From: Gordionus sp. m RMFG-2023
Lineage: Eukaryota; Nematomorpha; Gordioida; Chordodea; Parachordodidae
Direction: 5' to 3'
Length of the DNA: 64,000 nt
Assembly (NCBI RefSeq): GCF_954871325.1
Contig: NC_088778.1
Span: 17,511,666-17,575,665, forward strand
Shown here: piece after piece, positions 35,768-48,554 of the stretch
How positions within the stretch are numbered: the first letter of the stretch is position 1
Layout of the letters: every line of letters starts with the position of its first letter
The notes under the pieces: generated by a model
What the model was told of the DNA's origin: nothing
Databases searched by the model: none
Seen by the model: the letters and a program-made list of their open reading frames with translations, nothing else
Translations under genes and position numbers: made by a program

Positions 35768-37770
35768 GTTAACATGTATTAATAAAACTTCAGAGAAGAT
35801 GTACCCTAGATAAGTGACATAATCCTTATTTAAAGTTTTTTGAATTTTTTTGATTAGATTGTAAACTTGTTAAATTAAAATTTCATGAAGATGTACCACA
35901 GAAATGTGACAATTGTAATAATCGTAATTTTTAAACTTTTTTGACGTAAATGGGCTAAATTAAGTATTGATAACATGTTTATATAAAACTTCAGTGAAGA
36001 TGTACCCAAGATAAATGACATGTCATAATCATTTTTAAAGTTTTTCCAATTTTTTTGACGCAAATGGGCAAAAAATAAATTGCTAACATGTTTAAATAAA
36101 ACTTCAGTGAAGATGTACCCAGATAAGTGACAATTGTCATAATCGTTATTTTGAATTTTTTTGACGCAAATGGGCAAAAATAGAAATTGCTAACATGTTA
36201 AAATAAAATATCAATGAAGATGTACCATAGATAATGACAATTGTCATAATCATTGCTTTTAAAATATCTTGAAATTTTTCATACAAATGGGTAAAAATAT
36301 AGATTGTAAAAATGTCAAATTAAAATTTCATAAAGATGTACCATATAAAAGTGACAATTGTCATAATCGTTATTTTTAAAAGTTGTTAAATTTTTTTGAA
36401 GCAAATGGGCTAAAATATAAATTGCTAACATGTTAAAATAATATTTCAGTTAAGATGTACCCTAGATAAGTGATAATAGTCATAATCGTTATTTTTAAAG
36501 TTTTTGAATTGTTTGACGCAATTGGACAAAAATATAAATTGTTAGGATTATTAAAGATAGTTTTAACCTATGTTAAATTCTAAACTTTTAAGATATGGAT
36601 TCACAATCTTATTCTTTTAATTAATAAATTTTACAGTTAGCAAATATTTTTGTATACTCGTAGCAAAATAGTGCTGAGTCTGAATTCAGGGTAGGATTTT
36701 TATAAAAAAAACTTAAAAACCATATGAATATTATTTAGTAATAACTCAACATCCTATAAATGTAATGTTAAGATTTTATTTTTATAAACATATGGTTAAA
36801 ATGGATTACAATCTATATTTTAAGCCATATACATCAAAAAACTTAAAAATAACAATTGTAACTTTTCAATGGTATAACTTTATGAAATTTTAATTTAGCA
36901 TGTTTACAATCTATATTATTACCCATTTGCAATAAAAAAATTCAAAAAAACTTTATTAACAACGATTATGACAATTGTAACTTATCTATGGTACATCTTC
37001 ACTGAAATTTTATTTTAACATGTAAGCAATTTATATTTTTGCCCATTTGCGTCTAAAAAATTAAAAAAAACTTTAAAAATAACGATTATGACAATTGTCA
37101 CTTATTTAGGGTATATTTTCACTGAAATTTTATTTTAACATGTTAGTAATACTTATTTTAGCCCATTTACGTCAAAAAAAGTTATAAAATAACGAGTATG
37201 ACAATTGTCACTTTTCTATGGTACATCTTCATGAAATTCTAATTTAACATGTTTACAATCTATATTTTTACCCATTTGCGTTAATAAAATACAAAAAACT
37301 TAAAAATAACGATTTTGACAATCGTCACTTATCTAAGGATCTTCACTGAAGTTTTATTTAAATATGTTATCAATACTTATTTTGGCCTATTTACATAAAA
37401 AAGTTTAAAAATAATGATTATGATAATTGTCACTTATCTAGGGTACATCTTCGCAGAAGTTTTAAACATGCTAGCAATACTTATTTTAACCAATTTTGGT
37501 CAAAAAAATTCAAAAAACTTTAAAAATAACGATTATGACAATTGTCACTTTTCAATGGTAGATCTTCATGAAATTTTAATTTAGCATGTTTACAATCCAT
37601 ATTTTCACCCATTTGCAACAAAAAAATTCCAAAAACTTTATAAACAACGATTATGACAATTGTAACTTATTATGGTACATCTTTACTGAAATTCCATTTT
37701 AACATGCAACATTTTATATTTTTGCCCATTTATGTCAAAAAATTGTATAAAAACTTTAAAAATAATGATT

Positions 37771-38178
37771 AGTGGCGTAGCTACGGGGGTGGTTTTCGGG
37801 TTTGGACCCCTCCCAGAGCTAAATCTTTTTGGTTCAAAAGACTAAAAAGTGACTTTATATTAAATAAATGCCATTAATATTTATATTTTTCTAGTTTTGT
37901 TTGTGAAAGGATATTATATTACTATTGAAATTATTCTGGATAGTATTATTATAAAGTCATTGAGAATAATCTACTAAATTATAATAACATATTATTGATA
38001 CATTTAAAAAATGTATTTATTATATATTATAGAAGATATGGTTATAATTTGTAAAATTAACCCGGCTGAAGGCCGGGGAAAAGGGCCGAAGGCCCATTAA
38101 TGGGGATCTGGGGGGCGAAGTCCGCCAGGCTTTTATATGTATGGACCCCCTCTAAGAAAAATTCCTAGCTACGCCACT
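37771..38178. mobile_element. MITE with AGTGGCGTAGCTA ends
   Basis: The ends AGTGGCGTAGCTACG and CTAGCTACGCCACT form inverted repeats; both flanks read GATT (37767-37770, 38179-38182). Inside is a GC-rich block near 38059-38125 with GGCCGAAGGCC and GATCTGGGGGGCGAAG. It interrupts one tandem unit of copy A. Confidence 0.85.
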
Positions 38179-38295
38179 GATTATGACAATTGTCGCTTTT
38201 ATATGGTACATCGTAATTGAAATTCTAATTTAACATATTAAAAATACATATTTTTGCCCATTAGCGTTAAAAAAATCTAATTTATTTAAAATACC

Positions 38296-38518
38296 TAGTG
38301 TTGTTAAACGGCTCGTTTTAAGCCGATTTTAAAAACGGCTAACTCAATAGTATAACCAGAAAAACATTGCCTAAACCTTGAGATTTCGCTAATTGATGTC
38401 TAGACCATTGTACCCTCTATGAGCAAAATCTTCAGGCTTGCGTAATATTATTTTAGATAAAATATTGAGTTAGCCGTTTTTAAAAATCGGCTCAAATTGA
38501 GCCGTTTAACAACACTAA
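38296..38518. mobile_element. hAT MITE with TAGTGTTGTTAAACGGCTC ends
   Basis: A 223-bp foldback. Inverted repeats of about 55 bp include AGCCGATTTTTAAAAACGGC and CTAACTCAATA. The flanks are AAAATACC and AAAATATC, an 8-bp duplication with one mismatch. The termini resemble those of copy B (TAGTGTTGCATAATCGGC). Non-coding. Confidence 0.9.
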
Positions 38519-38795
38519 AAATATCGATTATGATAATTGCCATATTAGGAACATCTTCATTAAATTTATAATTTAACATCTTTACAATATAAATGATATT
38601 TTTACCCTTTTGAAGTTAAAAAATCTTAAAAAATAACGAATGTGACAATTGTCACATTAAATTATTTTCCTTAAAAGATCATATAAAATAACACAAATAA
38701 GTTGAATATAAATATTTAAAAAAAAATTATTTAGAAAACCCACCTCTTTTAATATACTTAAGAAATAGATTATTTTACAAAAATGATAAAAAAAA

Positions 38796-40281
38796 TAGTA
38801 TTGTAAACGAACGCGTTCGTGAACGAAGTTCGTTTTTTTGAAAAAATGATGAATGGCGTTCCTTTTATTTTTGACGAACTTTGAACGTGAACGCGTTCCC
38901 TTTTTATGACGAACGCGTTCGAATTTAACGTTCGTTCAATTTTAAAAATACTTTTTATTTTTATTTATTTGAAAAATTTAACATTTCCGAATTTTTTTAA
39001 AAAAAGTATTATTTATATTTTTTAATCGGCTGCGTATTTCCTTTTCACATTTCAATTTTTTTAACACATAGTTTATTAATTTGAATATTATTGTTTATAT
39101 TTTAATTTAATAGATTAGCATAAGCATAGATATTATTATTTAATCCATCATCTGATTCTGAAAATCCAAAATCAGATGAATTATCATTACCATGGCCAAA
39201 TATGATGTAACATCCTATATTGAAGGAACTAATTCAATGCTTACCAAGTGTAAAATGTGCCCAAAAAGTTATTTTCAAAATCTTCAGGTTCCAATTTAAA
39301 ACGACATTTGATTGTAATATTATTAAATATTTTATATAATATAACTAAGTAATATCATTAAATTTGAAGAAAAAATGCATTTTTATATACCCCAACAATA
39401 AAGATAATTATTTTAAAATTAAAAAAAATTAGTGGCCTCAAATATGGTCAACCATTGATAGACGCCATATTAAATGGGATTAATAAAAGGTATTAAACCT
39501 ATCACTCTCAATTAATTACATATATTTTATTTTTTTTAAAGATTTGAACATATATATGAAGATCAATATGTTCTTTCTGCAATTATACATCCAGTATTCA
39601 AGCTTTAATGGCCATGGATAAAACTTCCACAGAACGAACCTAAAAAAAAATAAACTTATAGCGTTATTGAAAAAATGCTTTGAAAACCTTAGAAATGATA
39701 ATGCAAAAAGTGTCAATTTCGAGATATCCTTTTTTTTGTCAAGGAAGTAGAGAACGGATTGGAGGAGGATAACTTATCTCAATTCTTTGAAGCAAATAAC
39801 AAAACAATAAATGTTTTTAATAAATTCCCCATGTTAAAAGAGTTATTTATTAAGTATAATACCGCAATCACCTCATCTACCCTTGAGCGCGTTTTTAATA
39901 TAGCTAATGCCGTATTAACTGCCAAGCTTTCTTGTCTATCAGATGAAAATTTTGAAAAATATTGTTATTAAAAATTAATAAGAAAATTTTTTTATTAATA
40001 AAAATAAAAATATCTTTTTATTTGATATATTATTTTGAATTTATATTTATATTATCAAAATAAAACTATATTATTTTTTTAAATGGCTAATATTGTGTTA
40101 ATAAATATAAGACATTTATTTATATTAGAAAATTTAAAAAATTTTTTTATCATAATTTAGAACGGTTCATGAACGTGAACGCGTTTCTTTTTTTTGAAAG
40201 TGAACTTGAACGTGAAAGCGTTCGATTTTTGTAAATGAACGTTGAACGCGTTCAATTTTTTTAGAAATGTTTACACCACTA
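38796..40281 (+). mobile_element. hAT element with AACGCGTTCG subterminal words
   Basis: The left end TAGTATTGTAAACGAACGCG and the right end, read back as TAGTGGTGTAAACATTTC, form the termini; AACGCGTTCGTGAACG-type words fill 38805-38940 and 40155-40260. The plus strand has transposase remains around 39540-39970. Flanks do not show a matching 8-bp duplication, so one border may have been lost by deletion together with the right end of copy A. Confidence 0.75.
39540..39971 (+). pseudogene. hAT transposase C-terminal remnant
   Basis: 39759-39971 encodes FPMLKELFIKYNTAITSST, then LERVFNIANAV, the dimerisation segment with ERVF as in hAT (LFxKYNT-x-SSxxVERVFS). Upstream, YEDQYVLSAIIHPVFKL at about 39550-39605 is the ATxLDPRFK block. 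Stops separate the pieces. Confidence 0.75.
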
Positions 40282-40567
40282 CTTTAAATTAATAAATAAA
40301 ATGTTTATATTAAATGCTAATCAACAACATTATCATCAATTTTATTTACCTTTTCTCAATCCCTTTTAACATAGAGTCTACTAGGGGCTGGCATAAAATT
40401 AAATTATTCCTAATTTTGTAATTAGCATAGTTAGTGGGAACATAATACCCCATCTCCATTTTATCCTCACCTTCCAAAATTTCAATGGAAAGAGCCACAT
40501 ATTATATATTTAAAGTTATCATATTTCCTTTTAAGCATTTTAGATTATCATATTAATACATTTTATG

Positions 40568-40770
40568 AGGATTATCATTTAGATATTGTTATTTTATGGG
40601 TTTTTTTTCAAAATCCATTCAAATGAAAGTCAAGTTTTGGTTAAATTATTAATGCTGTTAATAATTAAAATTAGGATTATCATTTAGATATTGCTATTTT
40701 ATGGGTTTTTTCAAAAAAAAATGCTTGTACGTTCAAATGAAAGTCAAGTTTTTGTTAAATTAATAATCTG
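40568..40770. repeat. Two-copy tandem repeat of about 105-110 bp
   Basis: AGGATTATCATTTAGATATT through CAAATGAAAGTCAAGTTT and GTTAAATTA is present twice in direct orientation (about 40568-40660 and 40673-40765) with few differences. Non-coding, just upstream of the LINE fragment. Confidence 0.8.
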
Positions 40771-40784
40771 ATACTCATTCTCTG

Positions 40785-42310
40785 CTTGGCAAATACCAAT
40801 TAGGATGCGGAACTAAAGTAGGCGTAGATATAGCCTCTCACAGCATATGAATCTACCTTCAACATCCACAAATAAACTCCGTTTTATGCAAAATCGATTT
40901 TAAAAATGCCTTCAATACAATTTCACGTTCCTCGGCACTCGAATTTTTACAATAATTTCCCCCCAATACTCGCGCTTCGTAGACATCTGCTATAACAATT
41001 GCACTCCCCTCATTTTTAATGGTAACGTTATATATTCTGAAGAGGGAGTACAACAGGGCGACCCCCTCGGCCCTTTTCTTTTCCCCTTAGCTATCCACAA
41101 TATGATGGAAGATCTTAAATTTGATTTTGACCTAGACCTTAACCTAACCTAGATGATGGCACCCTTTGCGGTAATCCACATCGAATTAGCAAAGCCCTTA
41201 AACACCTCGAAAGAGAATGCTCTAAAATTGGTTTAGAATTAAACAAAACTAAAACTGAAATATGCTTCCTCAACCTTGAGATTCCCTTAGATTTATTTAA
41301 AGGTCACACTATTATCGAAATAGAAGAGATCCAACTCTTGGGCTCCCCATTACTCAATAATAATATATCCGAAAAAATTATCGATAAAACCTTTTCTGAG
41401 ATGCAATACTTGGAAAAGTTCATCAACCACATTCCATCGAACTAGCTTTTTTTACTTATTAAAAAAGTGTTTATATCTTTCTAAAATCTGGCATCTCTTC
41501 CACTCATCTTCCTCATTCACATCCTCAAAATTTTTCATTCAACACAATATTCGCTTAAAGACTTTTATAGAAAGGATCCTCAACCTTTCATTATCAGACT
41601 TTAATTGGCACCTAGCCAAATTACCCGCTAAACTAGGTGGTATCGACTTGATCTCCTTAGAACTACTTTCCCTATCTCTATCTATCTCAAATAGCCTATC
41701 GCTCAATTCTGCGATCTCATTTAACTCCCAATGATCTTCTAACAGCAGCAATGAAAGATGGAATCTACTTCCAGACGGTTATACATTTACAACCGAAATC
41801 TTTAACAAATTTATCATCGACCTAATAAAGAAATTACAAAATAGTCTTAACCCTACCGATATTAGCGATATACAACTATTACAATTCAACGATAAATACG
41901 GCGAGCATGAATGACTCGAAGCACTTCCAAGCCAAACCTTAGATAATCACTTAACCAATGACCAACTGAGAGTTACTATAGGATTTAGACTTAGATGTTC
42001 GCTTACACAGTCATACACTTGCCACCAATGCAGCTAACCCGTTCTACCTAACGCCAGACACTGCCTAAACTGCACTCGCAGCCAAGGTCGCCATCTCCGG
42101 CATAAAGCAATTAATAAAATCATCCATATAGCTTTTAATAAGGCTAAAATACCCAACATCCTTGAACCAACCAACCTCTCATTATAGGACGGCCTCAGAC
42201 CCGACGGTTTAACTTGCACCCCCTGGTTCAATGGGAAATCCCTTATTTGGGACGCAACCTGCGTCTTCTCCTTTCTTTCATCAATTAATTCAAACCCTCT
42301 TACTTGTGGG
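40785..42310 (+). mobile_element. LINE fragment: reverse transcriptase to C-terminal domain
   Basis: In order: YQLGCGTKVGVDIASHS and KIDFKNAFNTISRSSALEFL (palm start, 40795-40945), EEGVQQGDPLGPFLF (41040-41085), a DDGTLCGNP block (catalytic site; the usual YLDD is broken) near 41150, HLERECSKIGLELNKTKTEI, and at 42190-42270 [10 protein letters not shown]...KSLIWDATC. This order (GVQQGDPLGP...DDGTLGG...KRPDG...PW...LVWDVTC) is that of a LINE clade common in animals; I cannot name the clade with certainty. Several frameshifts and stops. It lacks the endonuclease part (5'-truncated) and is clearly more GC-rich than its surroundings. Confidence 0.85.
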
Positions 42311-43224
42311 GAAAATAAAAAAATAATAAATATTCAAAATTAAATAACTTTATATTTCAGAATTTTTCACAGTCCACATATTTTTTTTTTAAAACTTTAT
42401 CACGAAAAATTTTTAACATAACAAACGAAAATAGCGAATCCTTATTTCTTAAACAACTAGAAATTTTTAAACACAATTATGCTTGTTTTTTAGGTACATA
42501 TTCATTATTGAATTAAGCGCTTTTTAGAGCCTTCGATACTTATAATGTATATGTATATATTTATTTTTATTTAGTAATTTAATTTTACATATTCTTTATA
42601 CTTGTTTAAATATGTTAGTGTTTTACCATTTTTTTAAAATAAATAAAAAGTATCATCAAAAAAACCGTTTATTTAAATGGATTAGCCCTATTAAATATTT
42701 AAAAGGAGATTATTCTAGATAAAAATTTGATTCTAGATGAATTAGTCAAATCTCACAGAAAAGTAGACTTCTCTTTATAAATTCAAATCATAAAATTGCA
42801 ATATGATTATAATATGTTCTTAGTCATAAAATTTTTACATTGCAAAACTTAATTATGATAAATCCTTAGTCATAATATTTAATATATACTATTTTTAATA
42901 AAGGTATTGCATTTGCAATAATAATTATTATGTTTTAATAGTATTAATTGTAAATATTAAATTTTATTTTTTTTTTGTAACAAGAAACTTATATATTATA
43001 GTAATTATATTTTTTAAAAATACAACTATTTTTATAAATTTTTTATATAATAATCTGTATAAAATTTCACATTTTGAAATTTATTTTATTGTATATTATC
43101 ATTAAAAGTTAAATAAAGGAATGATATATACTAAAGTATTTTAATAATAAATAAAATCTATAATGAAATTCTCTGTAAAATTTTGTTATGTGCAAATTTT
43201 TAACATAGAATAAATTATATTTAG
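42311..43224. other. AT-rich region, nothing recognised
   Basis: A few GCGAA-like words near 42400-42440 recall the comb at 34065-34321 but are too sparse to call. No gene. Confidence 0.5.
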
Positions 43225-43630
43225 TAATCATAAAAAATGGGAGGTTGGGGGGGGCAAATTTTTTTTCTTTCTACACCGAATAGATTTAATTAATTTACAA
43301 TTGAACATTAAATATTGATAAAATTTTCAGATTGATGTTTATCTTATTAACATTAATTTTGCCAAAATTTTTTTACTAGTATTTCTTTCATTTATGCTGG
43401 CTACTATATAGACACTAATAATGTACAAAATATTGGCAAATTTTAGAATTAGTATTTCTAATTGTTCAGCCAACTTTAACAAAGATGATATAAAGATAAC
43501 TACTGAAAGAATAATAAATGATATTTTTTTATGAACCCTGCCGAAGGCCGGAAGATGAGGTTTGGGAGCAAAACTACCCAAAATTTCTTAAAAACCCCTC
43601 TATGGATATATCCTGGATACGCCACTCTTT
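43225..43630. mobile_element. Damaged MITE with a GCCGAAGGCC block
   Basis: A right end TATCCTGGATACGCCACTC is seen (43605-43627), of the same style as the MITEs at 37771 and 51072. A GCCGAAGGCCGG block lies at about 43540 and a G-rich tract GGGAGGTTGGGGGGGGCAAA near the left side. The left terminal repeat is missing. Confidence 0.6.
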
Positions 43631-44765
43631 TTCACAATTGTAAAAAATTTGTTTTTACCAAAATACGATCGTCGTCTTCCTATGCTGAAATTATTACTTT
43701 TTCAATGGCTGTCATTGTTTAAAAAAATAAAAAATAAATATAAATAAACCCCACAATGAAAAGATTTGAAATTGAAAATTTCTATTCGCAGTTCAATCAG
43801 ACATTTTAATTTAACGTTTAATATAGTTTTAATTAAGAAATTCACTTTTTTTTAAAAAAATAGTAAAATTTTTTTAAAAGTAACGGAAAACAAACGATAC
43901 TTTAAGTTATACAAACAAATATAATGGTTACAGAAGCTCCTATATTTTTAAAATGGGAGATAGATATGTTATTTGTTACGTAGCGCTATTTGTAACTTTC
44001 TGCCTAACTCTGCACACAACGGCATACATTAATCTATTTTTTACTAACATATTAGTAAATTGTGGAAGAACATCTAGTAAATTTTAAAAAATTAGGCCTA
44101 GGGCAAATATGGGACACGATCAATTGGAGATAATTTTATTGATGCCCGTTCAAAAAGAAGTGTTGATGCAAATATAACTCAAATATATGCTATTTGCGAC
44201 AAAGTTGAAAGTTAATGCGAGATTTATTAGACTAAAAATTATATATTATTTTTATTTGGGAAACTATATTTGCAATGCCTGATTTTATGTGTATATAATA
44301 AGTCTTATACTAGGTGCAATATGATATATTGTATGTAGATTTTATAGTGCAATATGTAATACTTTTATATGTTCAATTAGTATGATTTGATAACTGCAAT
44401 TCTTAAAATAAAATAGGGATTATCATTTTATATGAGTTTGAAACTGTAATATTATGACCCATCGTTTTAGACATTTTTATCCAAAAACATAAGAAATGAT
44501 AAAAACATGTATAATATAAATAAACCGGGTAAAAGCGGGCCGAAGGCCGGCAAAAGGACAAAGTCTCCATAAAAATAAGGCCTCTAGAAAACATTTGCCC
44601 ACGAAGCCGCAGCATCGCCAGTCCGCCCGGGATCATACCATTATTTCGAGTCATAATGAATATTATAGACAAATTTATTATGAAGTTTTAGACGTCATAC
44701 ATGAAGAAAAAAGTAAAAACGAGATTATTTTGATTTTTTTAGAATATGTAAAATTTATTGAAATA
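43631..44765. other. AT-rich region with one GC-rich transposon fragment
   Basis: 44525-44640 is a GC-rich island (CGGGCCGAAGGCCGGCAAAA...GTCCGCCCGGGATC) related to the GCCGAAGGCC blocks of nearby MITEs. Otherwise no gene is recognised. Confidence 0.5.
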
Positions 44766-44989
44766 TAGTGTTGCATAATCGGCTAAAAAAAATGCCTAAG
44801 AACACTTCCAAACACGACGTTTTTTCAAAACGTTTTCCGAAGCGCGTTTTTCGCAATATTTTTTACTTCCAAACAGCAACGATTTATATTTTACAGCTGA
44901 TTTTTTAAAAATGAATCTTATAACTAGATATTTTATTATGAGACATAAAAAAAACGAAAAGTATAATTTATAAAGAAAGAGATCTGTAT

Positions 44990-45345
44990 ATGATCTATAT
45001 CAATTTAAATGAGAATTTAAATGATTCGCAATTCTTTCACTATCTTGGATTATCTAGGAATGTTTTCTATTATATACTTAACAAAATTGAAACTAAAATT
45101 ATACATAAACAAACAAATGCAAAAACAACAATATCTCCTGAAAAGAGATTATTTGTTACTTTAAGGTAATATATTTAGTTATTAATATATATACAAACCA
45201 TTTAAGATACTTAAGAACGGGCCTTAATTATTCACAACTATCTTATAGTAGCAGAATAAGAAAAAGTTGCATTGCTACTATCATTCCAGAGGTATGTGAT
45301 GCTATATGGAAAACTTTTTTTAAGAGAAATTAGAGAATTATTTAA
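44990..45345 (+). pseudogene. Harbinger transposase, N-terminal part, with a 41-bp intron
   Basis: Before the intron the reading is YLGLSRNVFYYILNKIETKI and SPEKRLFVTLR; after it, YLRTGLNYSQLSYSSRIRKS and CIATIIPEVCDAIWKTF. This matches the Harbinger pattern ERLxxTLRYLATG-x-SFRI-x-STVS-x-I-x-EVCxAIW. The intron 45166-45206 (AG|GTAATA ... TTTAAG|A) restores the frame in the middle of TLRYL. The catalytic DDE part downstream is missing, cut off by the insertion at 45463. Confidence 0.85.
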
Positions 45346-45529
45346 AGACTATTTTAATTCTTAAATATATGTTTAATTTAACATTTTATCATTATATATT
45401 AAATAAAGAAATTACTTTTGTATGTGTATATAAATTAATAAATTACTTTTGTATGTGTATATGCTAGCGGCAATGATTGCCGGATTTTTTTCGGCAATGT
45501 GAGGTAGTGGTAGGCAGGGTAAAATTAAT

Positions 45530-46115
45530 TTATTATTACTTTAATAAATTTTTTTAAATATATTTTTTTGATTGATTTTTTTATTAAATATATTTTTAAT
45601 TTGTTACAATATATTTTTTGATTGATATTTTTTTTTAATATATTTTTTTGATTGATTTTTTTTTAAAATATATTTTTAATTTGTTACAATATATTTTTTG
45701 ATTGATATTTTTTATATATATATATTTTTTTAAATATATTTTTTTGATTGATATTTTTTTTAAATAAATTTTAATTTGTTACAATATATTTTTTGATTGA
45801 TATTTTTTTTATATATATATTTTTTTAAATATTTTGATTGATATTTTTTTAAAATATATTTTAATTTGTTACAATATATTTTTTGATTGATATTTTTTTT
45901 TAATATATATTTTGATCGCTAATTTTTTTAATTTTTGTGTTATATGTTTTTTTAATAAATTTTTTTAAATATATTTTTTTGATTGATATTTTTTTAATAT
46001 TTTTTATTTTTTGTGTTTATATGATTTTTTTAAATAAATTTTTTTAAATAAATTATTTAAATAAATTTTTTTGATTGATATTTTTTTTTAATATATATAT
46101 TTTTTTAAATTTGTA
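45530..46115. repeat. T-rich tandem repeat, about 50-60 bp period
   Basis: Units contain TTTTAATTTGTTACAATATA and TTTTTTGATTGATATTTTTT in varying order. The same units appear inverted at 48836-49015, so the array is part of the arms of the nested element. Confidence 0.8.
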
Positions 46116-46462
46116 TTTGTGTACTAACCATTATACGATTTTGGTAGTGAAGTTTAAGTTAAGGTGCTGTTTTAATATTTTCTACAAATATTTAAAGTGT
46201 TTGTAATTGAGTATTAGTATTGACTAAAAGATTCATGACCAAATGGTTCATTTTTTTTAGGTATCATGATGATTACAGCGTGACTGCTAAGATTTCATTA
46301 TATAAGAATTTGGGTCTTAAAGTTTTGTATAAAAATTTTGATGAATTGGATTTAATTAAACAGGGAATGATAATTGGGTATAAAAATTAGATATAATTGT
46401 AGTTATAAATATATATAGTGTATATTATAACACGTCACTCATAATCACGTGGTATTTGTTTT

Positions 46463-47675
46463 TTATGTAATATTGTAGTTATATAATAAAGATTTACAAA
46501 AATAATTTAGTTTCTTGTAGGCGTCGAAAGTTATATTCTCCCTCATATCCCTGTCTATCTCAAAAGCATTTTTAGCAATAAAGATCCTTCTATCTCTCCT
46601 TAGGAGTCTATGAATTGAGGTCCATAAGTGACCATCGCGCTCTCCTCGTAGCTTGAGTTGAGCTATCATGCGAATGGTGTCATCGGATAGCCATTCCTGT
46701 CTTGGTGGAGAAATGTTGATGTTAGGGAGATGATTGCAGGCATCAAACAAGTTGTTTTTGAAAGACGCCCAACATTCTTCGACAGATTGAGACTCCGACG
46801 AGGATAAGAAAGTCCACCCTATCATTTAAGAATAGATCGAGCTGTAGTTTGACTGCAGGGCGTTGCAGGTGTGTTGCATTCCTCTTCCAAAACAGGTATC
46901 TAGGCTGGGGTTGAAGAGAAAGACGCCGAGAGTTTCCTCATAAATTTTTCACAGTAATACTCTGATTAATTTATGATCAGAAATATTAATATTTGGCATT
47001 ACTTTTACATCGATGAACCAGCTATGGATGTTCGAGATGATAAAATCGATCTGAGATTTGATATTATTTATACTGAAGGTTAGGGTGTTCAATTCGCTGT
47101 GTGAAAAGAAAGTATTTTCGACCTTGAGGTTTATACTCCTGCACATCTCCAATAACTTTCTGCTGTCATCACTGTTTAATTGAGAGAGAGCTGCATTCCC
47201 AATTACCACATCTCTAATAAAGGAGTCATCTTTTCCGATCCTAATATTTAAATCCCCAAGGATTATCAAATTACGACTCCTAGGAAGAGAGTTTACAATG
47301 TTTTCGAGGTCATCAAGGAATGCGAGCCGTTCTAGGCGGGGCATAGACATTAACTAAGATTGTTTGCCTGAAGCAGGTATTCAGGTATAGTAAACAGCAT
47401 CTCTCCGAAATGGGCACAAATTTATCCACGTATTTGCATAATCTTTTGCTGATAAAGAAAGCAACCCCCGACCAATTATTGGAAGTGGTGCCAGAACTAT
47501 ACATTTCAAAGTTATTAAAGGTAGCCATATTATTATCTTTTGAGTGGGTCTCCTGTATCGCGATCACATCCATTTTTTCGTCGACCATGAGCCTTAGAAA
47601 AATCGTTAATTTATTCATTAAACCATTAATATTAAGCGAGGACATGATAAAATTTCCTTTCAAACCACTCGGGCG
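46463..47675 (-). mobile_element. LINE fragment: AP-type endonuclease without reverse transcriptase
   Basis: The minus strand encodes an endonuclease/exonuclease/phosphatase domain: SSLNINGLMNKL and DVIAIQETHSK (47550-47650), WSGVAFFISKR, VNVYAPP (47320-47340), NLIILGDLNIRIG (about 47240-47280), then SQIDFIISN and ISDHKLIRVLL (46950-47060). These are the N-x-G, QET, Y-x-P, GDxN, D and SDH catalytic motifs in order. A frame break near 47335 separates the two halves. A following segment (46463-46825, WLSDDTIRMIAQLKLRGERDG) is the linker before RT in such LINEs. RT is absent, so the fragment has lost its 3' side, which is unusual for a LINE. Confidence 0.85.
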
Positions 47676-47795
47676 CCGTTGATGTTTATCACGTAAAAAT
47701 ATAAAAAATTATTGATATTATCTTAAATAAAGATTTATTATTATTGACTTTTGAATTATTTAAATTTTGGATTGTCATTTAGTTTTTCTTGGTTA

Positions 47796-48450
47796 ATGGG
47801 TAAAAATATGTTTTGTAAACATGTTAAATTAATATTTCAGTGAAAGTGTACTATGGAAAAGTGACAATTGTCATAATCGTTATTTTTGAACTTTTTTGAG
47901 TTTTTTTAAAGTAAATGGGTAAAAATATGTTTTGTAAACATGTTAAATTAATATTTCAGTGAAAGTGTACGATGGAAAAGTGACAATTGTCATAATCGTT
48001 ATTTTTGAACTTTATTGAGTTTTTTTAAAGTAAATGGGTAAAAATATGTTTTGTAAACCTGTTAAATTAATATTTCAGTGAAAGTGTACTATGGAAAAGT
48101 GACAATTGTCATAATCGTTATTTTGAACTTTTTTGAGTTTTTTTAAAGTAAATGGGTAAAAATATGTTTTGTAAACATGTTAAATTAATATTTCAGTGAA
48201 AGTATACTATGGAAAAGTGACAATTGTCATAATCGTTATTTTTGAACTTTTTTGAGTTTTTTTCAAGTAAATGGGTAAAAATATGTTTTGTAAACATGTT
48301 AAATTAATATTTCAGTGAAAGTGTACTATGGAAAAGTGACAATTGTCATAATCGTTATTTTTGAGTTTTTTTAAAGTAAATGGGTAAAAATATGTTTTGT
48401 AAACATGTTAAATTTCAGTGAAAATGTACTATGGAAAAGTGACAATTACA
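47796..48450 (+). repeat. Six-unit satellite block, 119-bp period
   Basis: Units start ATGGGTAAAAATATGTTTTG at 47796, 47915, 48034, 48152, 48271 and 48380; most are 118-119 bp, the fifth 109 bp, and the last is cut. They differ at only a few positions. Each holds GTGACAATTGTCATAATCG, the signature of the arms of copies A and B, but these units are far more uniform. Confidence 0.95.
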
Positions 48451-48554
48451 AACTAAAACTCAACTGGTATGTACTCTATATTTTAAATGTGTGTTTTTTT
48501 GGAACAATATATGCCAGAACAGAAATTTTTTTAAACTTAAAATCAGCCACAACC

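Larger units (their letters stand above)
34322..38795. mobile_element. Tandem-arm inverted-repeat element, copy A (ends missing)
   Basis: 34322-34800 matches the left subterminal region of copy B (50240-50780). From about 35790 to 36530 follow tandem units of about 105-115 bp in one direction (GAAGATGTACC...TGACAATTGTCATAATCG), then a central spacer (36540-36830), then units in the opposite direction (36840-38660). 38690-38795 is the inverted partner of about 34720-34830. Each unit carries the palindrome TGACAATTGTCA. No protein is encoded. The terminal repeats seen in copy B are missing at both ends. Three MITEs have inserted into it. Confidence 0.85.

Noticed and set aside
47796-48450. CRISPR-like array
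   Set aside because: Whole 119-bp units repeat without unique spacers; it is a tandem satellite in a eukaryotic element.
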